Below, in pieces: positions 32,515-38,598 of a stretch of DNA of 38,598 nucleotides; the stretch's first letter is position 1, and the number at the start of each line of letters is the position of its first letter. Origin of the DNA: an uncultured Clostridium sp. (GTDB lineage: Bacteria; Bacillota; Clostridia; TANB77; CAG-508); contig CAKNRV010000010.1 of the NCBI GenBank assembly GCA_930991035.1, positions 1-38,598 on the forward strand. The letters run 5' to 3'. Made by a program: the position numbers and the translations under genes. A model generated the notes under the pieces. The model was not told the DNA's origin. It saw only the letters and a list, made by a program, of their open reading frames with translations, and ran no database searches.

Positions 32515-33144
32515 TTATTTGCTCCTTAAATTTATTCTATAATATACAAATCCAACTATTCCTATCATTACTGCAATCCATATAACATATTCTATTACAC
32601 TAGTTCCTGTTTGTGGTAATTTGTCTATAGCATTATTCCCCTCTGTATTTTCGTCTCCTATAACTTCGTTATCTTCAATAATTTCATTATTTGTCGCATC
32701 TTCCAATACCTCTATTGTAAAGTTTTCGCTAATTATTTCCGCTTCTGAACTTTGCATATTTACCAAGCTTAATTTTATTGTATACGTTCCTGCTGCTGTA
32801 AATGTAACCTTTACAGGTGTTTCGTTTTCAAATGTCCCTGATACAGGAAATCCTTCTGCTGGTCCCCAATATCCCTCTTGAGCTAAATCTATTTCTTGAT
32901 TAAACGAATCTGTTGCAATAATACTCGGTGTCGCTGGTCCATCCACTTCTATCTTTACCCTTACATTTGTATATGTGGTTGCATTTGTTCCCCTTAATAT
33001 CACAGTTGCATCTTTTGTGTCATTAAGAACTACATCACCTGTGTAGTTTAGCTCAAATTCAAATTCGTTAGCTGCATTTATAGTTACAGACATTAATGCT
33101 AATATCATTAGTATAGAAATAAACAAATAGCATAGTTTTTTCAT
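32515..33144 (-). CDS. LPQTG-anchored cell-surface protein
   Basis: This 209-residue protein has a signal peptide (about 1-24, cleavage near INAAN), a beta-rich extracellular domain (about 25-150; NYTGDVVLNDTKDATVILRG, a cohesin- or Ig-like pattern), an acidic Asn/Glu linker (about 150-172) and a full sorting signal at the C-terminus: LPQTG, a hydrophobic segment (VIWIAVMIGIVGFVYY) and the basic tail RINLRSK. It is translated ahead of the second sortase, seven bases apart. The ligand is unknown. The pattern of the domain suggests dockerin-like or plain structural binding, but I cannot identify it. Confidence 0.9.
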   Translation of the reverse strand: MKKLCYLFISILMILALMSVTINAANEFEFELNYTGDVVLNDTKDATVILRGTNATTYTNVRVKIEVDGPATPSIIATDSFNQEIDLAQEGYWGPAEGFPVSGTFENETPVKVTFTAAGTYTIKLSLVNMQSSEAEIISENFTIEVLEDATNNEIIEDNEVIGDENTEGNNAIDKLPQTGTSVIEYVIWIAVMIGIVGFVYYRINLRSK

Positions 33145-33285
33145 TTAAATACCATCCTTTCTATTTTGATTAGAAGACATTAATAGTATTGAAAGATTTA
33201 CTTGTAATTAATGCCTATTTCCAAAAAATACTATAAGTTTTATGATATTAAAATATATTTTTTAACTATGCTATTTATTCTGTTT

Positions 33286-34071
33286 TTAATTTATTTTTTT
33301 CACATCAAGGTTGTCTACCTGCATCAATTTCTTAGCTACATCCATAAAGTTACACTCTAAATCTGTTAAATAAATATCTGTTTTATCCAAATTTTTATTT
33401 TCATTTTCTTTTTGATTTTCTAGGATATATTTTTGTACATTTTTTGCCACCATTTCTCCAGTATTGATTATATCTACATTTGCTCCTATTTCTTTTTCAA
33501 TAACTTTTTTAAATAAAGGATAATGAGTACACCCTAGAATTAATGCATCAATATCTTTTATATCTTTTAAGTACTCGTGGATTGCAAGTCTTGCAATTTC
33601 GTTATCTGTCCATCCCTCTTCTGCCATTGATGCTAAAAGAGGACAAGCTCTGTTTATTAACTTCGCGTCTGGAATGTCCCTTTCAATTTGCTTTTTCCAT
33701 CCTTCACTTTTTATTGTTCCTGCTGTTGCAATAACTCCTATTTTTTTTATATTTTTTTCTTTTAGATAATCTACTGTTGGAGAAATTATACCAATAATAG
33801 GTATATTAAACATTTTCTGCATTTCTTCCAAAGCTTGACTTGTAGCAGTCCCACAAGCTATTACTATCATTTTTACATTCATATCTATCAAATTTTCTAT
33901 TCTCTTTTTTGATAGCTCTATAATTGTTTGTTTTGATTTACTTCCATACGGAAAGCTTGCTGTGTCTCCAATGTATATGTAATGTTCATTTGGCATTAAT
34001 CTTTGTAATTCTTTTAACACAGTCAAACCTCCAACTCCAGAATCAAATAATCCTATCGCTCTATTATCCAT
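33286..34071 (-). CDS. murI: Glutamate racemase
   Basis: MurI converts L- to D-glutamate for peptidoglycan synthesis. The 261-residue protein has the N-terminal IGLFDSGVGGLTVLKEL, GDTASFPYGSKS, the first catalytic cysteine at 73 in VIACGTATS and the second at 181 in LGCTHYPLF. At residue 74 the usual Asn of ACNTA is a Gly. This Asn is a substrate contact in several racemases, but a Gly form is, as far as I recall, found in other Clostridia, so activity is still likely. The last 35 residues are a Lys/Asn/Glu-rich extension. It is a single gene, divergent to the Cys-rich protein. Confidence 0.93.
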   Translation of the reverse strand: MDNRAIGLFDSGVGGLTVLKELQRLMPNEHYIYIGDTASFPYGSKSKQTIIELSKKRIENLIDMNVKMIVIACGTATSQALEEMQKMFNIPIIGIISPTVDYLKEKNIKKIGVIATAGTIKSEGWKKQIERDIPDAKLINRACPLLASMAEEGWTDNEIARLAIHEYLKDIKDIDALILGCTHYPLFKKVIEKEIGANVDIINTGEMVAKNVQKYILENQKENENKNLDKTDIYLTDLECNFMDVAKKLMQVDNLDVKKIN

Positions 34072-34154
34072 TTTTATTTCGTATAATTATTTTTATAATT
34101 ATACTCTCCTTTCTTTTTTATATTCTATAAAATGCAATTTTCTAGATTTTAATA

Positions 34155-34179
34155 ACTGTTATAGTTATATTATAACAGT
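34155..34179. other. Dyad between murI and the Cys-rich protein gene
   Basis: Nine-bp inverted repeat ACTGTTATA / TATAACAGT with a seven-base centre, in the divergent intergenic region. It could be an operator for either gene or a hairpin in a leader. Confidence 0.4.
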
Positions 34180-34221
34180 CGATATTATACTGCATTTTTC
34201 ATTTTTTTTCTACTTTTTTTC

Positions 34222-34267
34222 ACATTTTTTATATTAAAACATAAGATATACTAAGCAAAATTGCTTA
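34222..34267 (+). promoter_or_regulatory. Candidate late-sporulation (sigma-K/E-type) promoter and dyad
   Basis: CATAAGATA (34240-34248) fits the CATANNNTA -10 box of mother-cell sigma factors, with AC sixteen bases upstream (34222-34223) as in sigma-K promoters. Right after it there is a dyad TAAGCAA / TTGCTTA (34252-34267). The start codon follows 40 bases downstream of the -10 box. No good sigma-A promoter is visible. Confidence 0.35.
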
Positions 34268-34287
34268 AGAAAGGATGATATATTAAT

Positions 34288-34932
34288 ATGGAATATGAAA
34301 AGAATATTTGCCCAGTTTTAAAAGTTGACGGAGTTTTAGCTTCTGGAAGGCAATTTGATCTTGATATTACAATTCCAGAGGACAATAGAACAGTTATATA
34401 CGGTATTGTTAAAGATTGTTATCAAGAGCCTGTTTGCAATGCAGTAGTAAAGCTTATCGAAGTTGTTTGCGACTGTGGAAAAGAAGAGAGACGTCCAGTA
34501 AGCCACACGTTTACCGACGAAAGCGGAGAATTCGTATTTGGACCACTTTGCGCTAACAGATTTTATGAAATAGAAATTTGGGTTGACAGAGTACAACATT
34601 GTAAAGTTTGCACTAAAGCTGAACGTGAAGGAAAATGCTTAAAAGGTGTGAAATTAGATTGCAAAAATGAATGCAAAAAGCCTTGTCACAAAGACGATTA
34701 TGAAGACAAATGCAAAGAATATAAGGAATACGAAGATTGTAAAGAGCACAAGTGCTGCAAAGAAGATAAAGATTGCAAAAAAGAAGAATACAAAAAATGC
34801 GAGTATAAGGATGACAAGTGCGAAGATAAGTACGAAGACAAATGTGAAAAAAAATGTGAAGATAAGTACGAAGATAAATGTGAAAAAAAATGCGAAAGAC
34901 CAATGAGACCTTGCTTTAGACCTTTTAACTAA
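34288..34932 (+). CDS. Carboxypeptidase-regulatory-like domain protein with Cys/Lys/Glu/Asp repeat tail
   Basis: The 214-residue protein has an N-terminal beta-sandwich domain (about 20-125) like the carboxypeptidase regulatory or transthyretin-like fold: VIYGIVKDCYQEPVCNAVVKL, HTFTDESGEFVFGPL and FYEIEIWVDR. From about residue 125 on it is a low-complexity tail of Cys, Lys, Glu, Asp and Tyr with two adjacent copies of the unit CEDKYEDKCEKK and weaker ones before, then ends RPMRPCFRPFN. There are about 30 Cys in all and no signal peptide. Cys-rich, Lys-rich repeat proteins of this kind are typical of spore coats and exosporium; the candidate sigma-K promoter agrees, but this is inference. GAAAGGAT is the ribosome binding site. 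Confidence 0.8.
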   Translation: MEYEKNICPVLKVDGVLASGRQFDLDITIPEDNRTVIYGIVKDCYQEPVCNAVVKLIEVVCDCGKEERRPVSHTFTDESGEFVFGPLCANRFYEIEIWVDRVQHCKVCTKAEREGKCLKGVKLDCKNECKKPCHKDDYEDKCKEYKEYEDCKEHKCCKEDKDCKKEEYKKCEYKDDKCEDKYEDKCEKKCEDKYEDKCEKKCERPMRPCFRPFN

Positions 34933-34961
34933 TTTGTAGCTTTAAAAAACTATTTTATTTA

Positions 34962-34990
34962 ATATGCAGCTATGATTCACAGCTGCATAT
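34962..34990 (+). terminator. Bidirectional terminator hairpin
   Basis: Perfect 10-bp stem ATATGCAGCT / AGCTGCATAT with a nine-base loop, 29 bases after the Cys-rich protein gene and 20 bases beyond the end of the minus-strand 48-residue gene. Confidence 0.75.
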
Positions 34991-35010
34991 ATTTTATAAA
35001 TTTCTTTGCT

Positions 35011-35157
35011 CTACATAATTCCCATTTTTTTTGCAAATTGTTTACCCATTTTTACCATTTTCTTTCTGCTTGGTTGCATATTTTCTGAGCACATCATAGC
35101 TACTCCTGCTGAAATTAATCCTCCAATGATCATTCCTTTTACAAATTTCATACTCAT
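35011..35157 (-). CDS. 48-residue YtxH-like small protein
   Basis: A short gene below the usual length cutoff. It reads MSMKFVKGMIIGGLISAGVA, then MMCSENMQPSRKK, then ends MGKQFAKKMGIM. Residues 5-24 form a Gly-rich hydrophobic segment and the remainder is basic, the pattern of YtxH-type small membrane-associated stress proteins. AAAGGAGG lies seven bases before the ATG, and the ATG overlaps the stop codon of the TSUP gene as ATGA, which supports coupled translation. It is the last gene of the TSUP unit and ends close to a bidirectional terminator. Several Met residues (about one in five) are unusual. Confidence 0.75.
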   Translation of the reverse strand: MSMKFVKGMIIGGLISAGVAMMCSENMQPSRKKMVKMGKQFAKKMGIM

Positions 35158-35564
35158 ATTTTTCCTCCTTTATATTGTTTAGTACTAGTATTCCTATTTT
35201 TTGGTTTTCTATACCTTTTATATAAAGAATATGATTGATAAATTGCAATAAGGATTAAAAAGGCTCCAAAAACCTTTCTTAAAACTTGCATATCAAGATT
35301 TATAGCTATAATTGCACCAATGCTAGCTCCCACTATTCCAAGTAAACTTATTGGAATAGCCAATTTAAATTTTATATTTTTATTTTTTATAAATGTAAAA
35401 ATTGCAGCAATAGACATAGGAACAAAAAATATAACATTAGTCGCTTGTGCAATATGCTGTTCTACATTAGATATTATTGAAAGTAATAATATAAGTACCG
35501 TTCCTCCGCCCATACCGAGGCCACCAACTATTCCAGCAATTAAACCTATTACGATTTCTTTCAT
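35154..35564 (-). CDS. TSUP/TauE-SafE half-size permease, second half
   Basis: The protein (about 136 residues) has four hydrophobic segments (about 3-25, 40-60, 70-90, 95-115) and the TSUP signature near its start, IAGIVGGLGMGGGTVLILLL, followed by HIAQATNVIFFVPMSIAA. Full TSUP permeases have eight segments with two such halves, so this and the gene upstream together form one transporter, probably for a sulfur compound or organic anion. I start it at the ATG at 35564 because the GTG at 35570 is part of the AGGTG binding site. The C-terminus is basic (KRYRKPKNRN). Confidence 0.85.
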   Translation of the reverse strand: MKEIVIGLIAGIVGGLGMGGGTVLILLLSIISNVEQHIAQATNVIFFVPMSIAAIFTFIKNKNIKFKLAIPISLLGIVGASIGAIIAINLDMQVLRKVFGAFLILIAIYQSYSLYKRYRKPKNRNTSTKQYKGGKI

Positions 35565-35566
35565 TT

Positions 35567-35911
35567 TCACCTCATAATCATATTTATCCCTGCATAAAAT
35601 AAAAAGATAATAAATATTATTTGTAAAAATTTATCCGGTATTTTATTTAGCAATTTTCCTCCTAGTATTCCTCCAACAATTCCTCCAATAGCACACTTTA
35701 TTCCAAGTGACCAATCTAAATAATTATTTCTACCATATATAATTGCGGTAGTTATAACCATTGGTAACATACAAAAAAGCGATGTTGCCCTAGCATCTTT
35801 TTCATCTAATTTAAACATATACGTATACACAGGAACTAAGATTAGTCCACCTCCAGACGCAAATAATCCACTTATAATTCCAACAATAATTCCAATAAAT
35901 ATCTTTTTCAT
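35567..35911 (-). CDS. TSUP/TauE-SafE half-size permease, first half
   Basis: The protein (about 114 residues) has four hydrophobic segments and the first TSUP signature, IVGIISGLFASGGGLILVPVY, followed by KDARATSLFCMLPMVITT. It ends IFLFYAGINMIMR. It is the N-terminal half of a TSUP transporter; the second half is the next gene, two bases away. The split is at the normal inter-repeat boundary, with a proper stop, ribosome binding site and start between the halves, so it looks like a real two-gene transporter and not a frameshift. The start at 35911 follows a weak GAGAGTG. Confidence 0.83.
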   Translation of the reverse strand: MKKIFIGIIVGIISGLFASGGGLILVPVYTYMFKLDEKDARATSLFCMLPMVITTAIIYGRNNYLDWSLGIKCAIGGIVGGILGGKLLNKIPDKFLQIIFIIFLFYAGINMIMR

Positions 35912-35952
35912 TATACACACTCTCTAAATTAGTATGTATACAAAAAATTTTT

Positions 35953-36189
35953 TTATTCCTTTTTTGCATTTTTATAACCAAGTTCATAAAATTCTAAAAA
36001 TCTATTTTCTGCCATTTGTGTTAGTATATTATCACATCTAAGCATTTGTCCTACTATTTTTTGTTTCAATTCATTGTCTTGTATATTATCCGCCTTATCT
36101 AGAAAATTTTGTATTTCCTTTAAATAAACCTTATTATTTTCTTTCCAGCCTTTATTAGTATCTATGTGTTTCTTTAAACTTTTAAACAT
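35953..36189 (-). CDS. Small 78-residue helical protein, unknown
   Basis: An unrecognised cytosolic protein: MFKSLKKHIDTNKGWKENNK, then a long amphipathic helix region (VYLKEIQNFLDKADNIQDNE) and MLRCDNILTQMAENRFLEFY. I take the ATG at 36189, which has GAGGGGA just upstream; the longer frame to 36327 reads through DNA that looks like a promoter region. It is divergent to the XRE regulator (171 bases between starts), which may control it. It is 42 bases upstream of the TSUP pair on the same strand. Confidence 0.6.
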   Translation of the reverse strand: MFKSLKKHIDTNKGWKENNKVYLKEIQNFLDKADNIQDNELKQKIVGQMLRCDNILTQMAENRFLEFYELGYKNAKKE

Positions 36190-36360
36190 TGTCCCCTCTT
36201 CTTTCTTTACTTTTACCATATTTTTTATTACTCTTATCGTTATATTTCTGTTTGTATGTGTAATTTTAATACATTGCGTGATAAAATACAAGTATCTGAC
36301 AAAATATGACAAACTTCGACTTGGCATATTTGTATATTAATTAATGGAAGGTTGTGGCTT

Positions 36361-36579
36361 ATGATCAAAATTAAACTATCCGATTTATTAGGTAAGCATA
36401 AGATGACTCAATCAGCACTAGCAAAAGCTACTAATATACGACCTGCTACAATATCAAAAATGTACTATGAAGAATCTAAAAGACTCGATATTTCACAATT
36501 AAATCACATTTGCCAGGTCTTTAATTGTGAAATATCCGATTTGCTTGAGTATGTTCCTGATATTGAAAAAAAGTCGTGA
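36361..36579 (+). CDS. XRE-family (Cro/CI) helix-turn-helix regulator
   Basis: This 72-residue protein is little more than one HTH_3-like domain: LSDLLGKHKMTQSALAKAT (helices 1-2), IRPATISKMYYEE (recognition helix) and LDISQLNHICQVFNCEISDL (helices 4-5). It ends with a short charged tail, so there is no effector domain; such Cro-like mini-repressors bind as dimers near their own promoter. I start it at the ATG at 36361 after GGAAGG. It is divergent to the 78-residue gene; the region between (36190-36360) is the likely operator site. A 13-bp terminator follows. Confidence 0.88.
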   Translation: MIKIKLSDLLGKHKMTQSALAKATNIRPATISKMYYEESKRLDISQLNHICQVFNCEISDLLEYVPDIEKKS

Positions 36580-36634
36580 TATAAAAACTGTTTAATCAAA
36601 ATATAACTAATAAGTTTATTTTGTATTATTATAC

Positions 36635-36667
36635 AATAAATACTAGCGTATATGCTAGTATTTATTT
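36635..36667 (+). terminator. Intrinsic terminator after the XRE regulator
   Basis: Perfect 13-bp stem AATAAATACTAGC / GCTAGTATTTATT with a six-base loop, then TT. The remaining part of the 325-base gap 36580-36904 is A/T-rich and shows neither gene nor repeat to me. Confidence 0.75.
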
Positions 36668-36904
36668 TCGTGTTGTATTCAATTTATGACACTTTTACTC
36701 CATATATCTCGTTTTTTCTCTTTTTTTCTATGTGTTTCATTTTTTATATATTTAATGTATTCTTTAAATGCCCATACAAATTTCTATATTTGTGTTTAGA
36801 ATTTTTGGAATATAGATTTAATTCATTTTAAAATTATAGAAACGCGCTATTTATAATTAACTATTGATTTTAAATTAATTTTTTCAATGCAGTTAGATTA
36901 TAAA

Positions 36905-38032
36905 TTATACAATAATTCTTCTTAAGTTGTCAATCAAAAAATCTACATCTTCTTTAGTATTATCTCTTCCAAAAGAAACTCGTAGTGTTCCATCAATATA
37001 TTCTTTTTCTAATCCAATAGCTGTAAGAACGTGTGAGGGCTGTGGATTAGATGTAGAACACGCGGAACCAGCCGATGCACAAATTCCTACCTCATCCAGT
37101 TTTAGTAAGAGCTCCTCTCCATCAATATCTTTAAAGCTAATGTTTGCATTTCCTGGCAACCTATTCTCTAAATCGCCATTTACTTTTACATTTGCTATTT
37201 CTTTTTGGACTCTATCTATATAATAATCTCTTAAATCCGTCAATTTTTTATTGTACTCTTCGTACTCATTATATATCAATTCTATTGCTTTTCCAAGAGC
37301 CACAATCTCTGCTACATTCTCTGTTCCTGCTCTCTTATCGCTCTCCTGTTCTCCTCCATCTAACATTTTATTAAAGTTTATTCCATTTCTTACATAAAGC
37401 GCTCCAACTCCCTTGGGTGCATAAAACTTATGACCAGAAAGAGAAAGCATATCAATATTTAATTTTTTCACATCAATTTTTGTATTACCTATTGCTTGAA
37501 CAGCATCAGTATGAAAAGCAATTCCTTTTTGTTTAGCAATTTGACCTATTTTTTCAATTGGTTCAATTGTTCCTATTTCATTATTTGCAAACATTATAGT
37601 AATTAAAATAGTTTCTTCAGTAATCGAATCTACTAATTGATTTAAATCTACAATTCCTTTATTATCAACATTAAGATACGTAACTTTAAAACCTTGCTTT
37701 TCTAATGTCTTACAGGCATCTAAAACTGCGTGATGCTCTATCTTACTGGTTATTATATGGTTACCTTTGTCCTTATTAGCCCAAGCAAATCCCTTAATTG
37801 CCAAATTATCACTTTCACTCCCACAGGAAGTAAAATAAATCTCATTTATATCACAATTAATAGCTTCTGCAACTTGTTTTCTAGAATGATTCATTGCTCT
37901 TCTGGCATTTCTACCAATAGAGTACATTGTTGATGCATTACCATATTCCACTCCAAAGTATGGAATCATTTCTTTTATCACTTCTTCTCTAACAGGGGTA
38001 GTAGCAGCATTATCAAAATACCTTATCTTCAT
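36905..38032 (-). CDS. Cysteine desulfurase (NifS/IscS family)
   Basis: A PLP enzyme that takes sulfur from cysteine as a persulfide for Fe-S clusters, thio-tRNA or thiamine. The protein of 375 residues begins MKIRYFDNAATTPVREEV, has FTSCGSESDNLAIKG, KIEHHAVLDACK, MFANNEIGTIEPI, HTDAVQAIG, the PLP lysine in LSLSGHKFYAPKGVGALYV and the persulfide cysteine in CASAGSACST, then RVSFGRDNT. I use the ATG at 38032, which has AAGGA 11 bases upstream and gives the family start, not the one 15 codons earlier. It is downstream of a small membrane protein. ThiI or MnmA, frequent partners, are not in the window. Confidence 0.93.
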   Translation of the reverse strand: MKIRYFDNAATTPVREEVIKEMIPYFGVEYGNASTMYSIGRNARRAMNHSRKQVAEAINCDINEIYFTSCGSESDNLAIKGFAWANKDKGNHIITSKIEHHAVLDACKTLEKQGFKVTYLNVDNKGIVDLNQLVDSITEETILITIMFANNEIGTIEPIEKIGQIAKQKGIAFHTDAVQAIGNTKIDVKKLNIDMLSLSGHKFYAPKGVGALYVRNGINFNKMLDGGEQESDKRAGTENVAEIVALGKAIELIYNEYEEYNKKLTDLRDYYIDRVQKEIANVKVNGDLENRLPGNANISFKDIDGEELLLKLDEVGICASAGSACSTSNPQPSHVLTAIGLEKEYIDGTLRVSFGRDNTKEDVDFLIDNLRRIIV

Positions 38033-38077
38033 TCTTTTCACATTCCTTCCAAAGAAATTAACTTCTATAACGCACAA

Positions 38078-38111
38078 AAAAAATTACATACAATATTATA
38101 TGTAATTTTTT
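38078..38111 (-). terminator. Hairpin between the small membrane protein and cysteine desulfurase genes
   Basis: Perfect 13-bp stem AAAAAATTACATA / TATGTAATTTTTT with an eight-base loop and extra T on the minus-strand side. It follows the membrane-protein gene by one base, so transcription into the desulfurase is probably reduced. Confidence 0.7.
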
Positions 38112-38112
38112 T

Positions 38113-38460
38113 CTACTTTATACTTTCATTCGATTTTGACCATCTGTCTAAACGTATATTTTTGTATGCATCAACAACTTCTGAATATTTTCTATATTCA
38201 TCCTCCCATACCATATCTGGAATTTTATCAAATGCACTGAAAACCTTTTCCGCTTCGCTTAAGAAAATAATTTGCTCTTGTGGAGACATCTTTTTATATT
38301 GCTTAGAAAAAGCATATAACTTATCAAGCATTTGGTTTGCCTGAATAAAGCTCCAGAAATCCTTTACTTTTATTCCAGCAAGTTTTAGTTGTAGTATAGA
38401 AAAAGCAATCAGTCCAAATATTATCAGCAATAGTATATATATTATTACAGCTAATCCCAT
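38113..38460 (-). CDS. Small membrane protein of unknown function
   Basis: An unrecognised 115-residue protein with one N-terminal transmembrane segment (about residues 3-24, IIYILLLIIFGLIAFSIL) and an about 85-residue helical cytosolic part rich in Lys, Glu and aromatic residues (QLKLAGIKVKDFWSFIQANQ, MSPQEQIIFLSEAEK, MVWEDEYRKYSEV). It begins after GAGAGGAAAT and a good promoter. It precedes the cysteine desulfurase gene with a hairpin in between. Confidence 0.7.
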   Translation of the reverse strand: MGLAVIIYILLLIIFGLIAFSILQLKLAGIKVKDFWSFIQANQMLDKLYAFSKQYKKMSPQEQIIFLSEAEKVFSAFDKIPDMVWEDEYRKYSEVVDAYKNIRLDRWSKSNESIK

Positions 38461-38492
38461 ATTTATTTCCTCTCTTGTATTAATATATCGTT

Positions 38493-38521
38493 ATTATATC
38501 ATTTATAATTTTTTTATTCAA
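38493..38521 (-). promoter_or_regulatory. Promoter for the small membrane protein gene
   Basis: Minus strand: -35 TTGAAT (38516-38521), 17-base spacer, perfect -10 TATAAT (38493-38498), about 33 bases before the start codon. The last 77 bases of the window show nothing else. Confidence 0.65.
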
Positions 38522-38598
38522 GTTTTTAGAAAATATTATATGGTAAATTCTCATTCGTTTATGATAATGTCTTAAGTAATCGGATATGAAAATGTCCC

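Noticed and set aside
34780..34905. CRISPR-like or satellite repeat
   Set aside because: The repetition follows codons of the CEDKYEDKCEKK units in a coding frame and has no spacer structure.
34667..34906. Second plus-strand frame inside the Cys-rich tail (Lys/Asn/Thr-rich)
   Set aside because: It is a frame-shifted shadow of the repeat-rich tail; the main frame has the ribosome binding site and a recognisable domain.
35564..35570. Frameshift separating the two TSUP halves
   Set aside because: Each half has its own stop, ribosome binding site and start at the natural repeat boundary, and half-size TSUP pairs are known in Firmicutes.

Overview
The window is AT-rich chromosome (by eye roughly 70-75% A+T) from a low-GC Gram-positive anaerobe of the class Clostridia, probably an uncultured or gut lineage. 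Pointers are strong AGGAGG-type ribosome binding sites, TTG/GTG starts, TTGACA-17-TATAAT promoters, two sortases with LPxTG-type surface proteins, a DUF4364 protein, a 2,4-diaminopentanoate-dehydrogenase-like amino-acid fermentation enzyme and an archaeal/eukaryote-type prolyl-tRNA synthetase. I see no rRNA, tRNA, transposase, phage module or CRISPR array. Most genes are on the minus strand; the few plus-strand genes are short single units.

Layout. (1) 67-6056 (-): an operon-like run with a hemolysin/CorC-type CNNM membrane protein, a WG-repeat membrane-anchored protein, a methionine gamma-lyase-like PLP enzyme, a small membrane protein and an HI0933/YhiN flavoprotein broken by one frameshift. 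(2) 6190-8684 (-): a sortase plus a secreted TQXA/SpaA-type surface protein that ends at LPRTGF without a membrane anchor. (3) 8715-13133 (-): an OmpR-type two-component system, an MscS channel and trmB. (4) 13160-15761 (-): a two-gene ABC-2 exporter behind a structured leader. (5) 16093-23618 (-): an eight-gene sugar/glycan cluster (nucleotidyltransferase, two glycosyltransferases, NUDIX, glycerol-1-phosphate-dehydrogenase-like enzyme, methyltransferase, HAD phosphatase, one unknown) preceded by two small unknown genes. (6) 23840-24267 (+): an unusually GC-rich one-gene cassette with its own promoter and terminator. (7) 24280-30808: amine dehydrogenase, membrane J-protein, DUF4364 protein, proS, scpB, an acidic small protein and a two-domain SSB. 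(8) 30863-33144 (-): a second sortase module with a complete LPQTG substrate. (9) 33286-38521: murI, a Cys-rich protein with a candidate late-sporulation promoter, a TSUP permease split into two genes with a 48-residue gene attached, a small XRE regulator, a cysteine desulfurase and a small membrane protein.

The most unusual observations are: a short RNA-like element present three times, each time just upstream of a minus-strand gene (TQXA protein, ABC ATPase, proS); a leader upstream of the ABC exporter with two mutually exclusive long pairings; a thioester-type surface protein with Lys where the thioester Gln is expected and no C-terminal anchor; a roughly 80-bp repeated intergenic element; the GC-rich cassette; and the glycan cluster with an ether-lipid-type dehydrogenase. 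Positions of promoters and hairpins were read by eye; no search or folding program was run.
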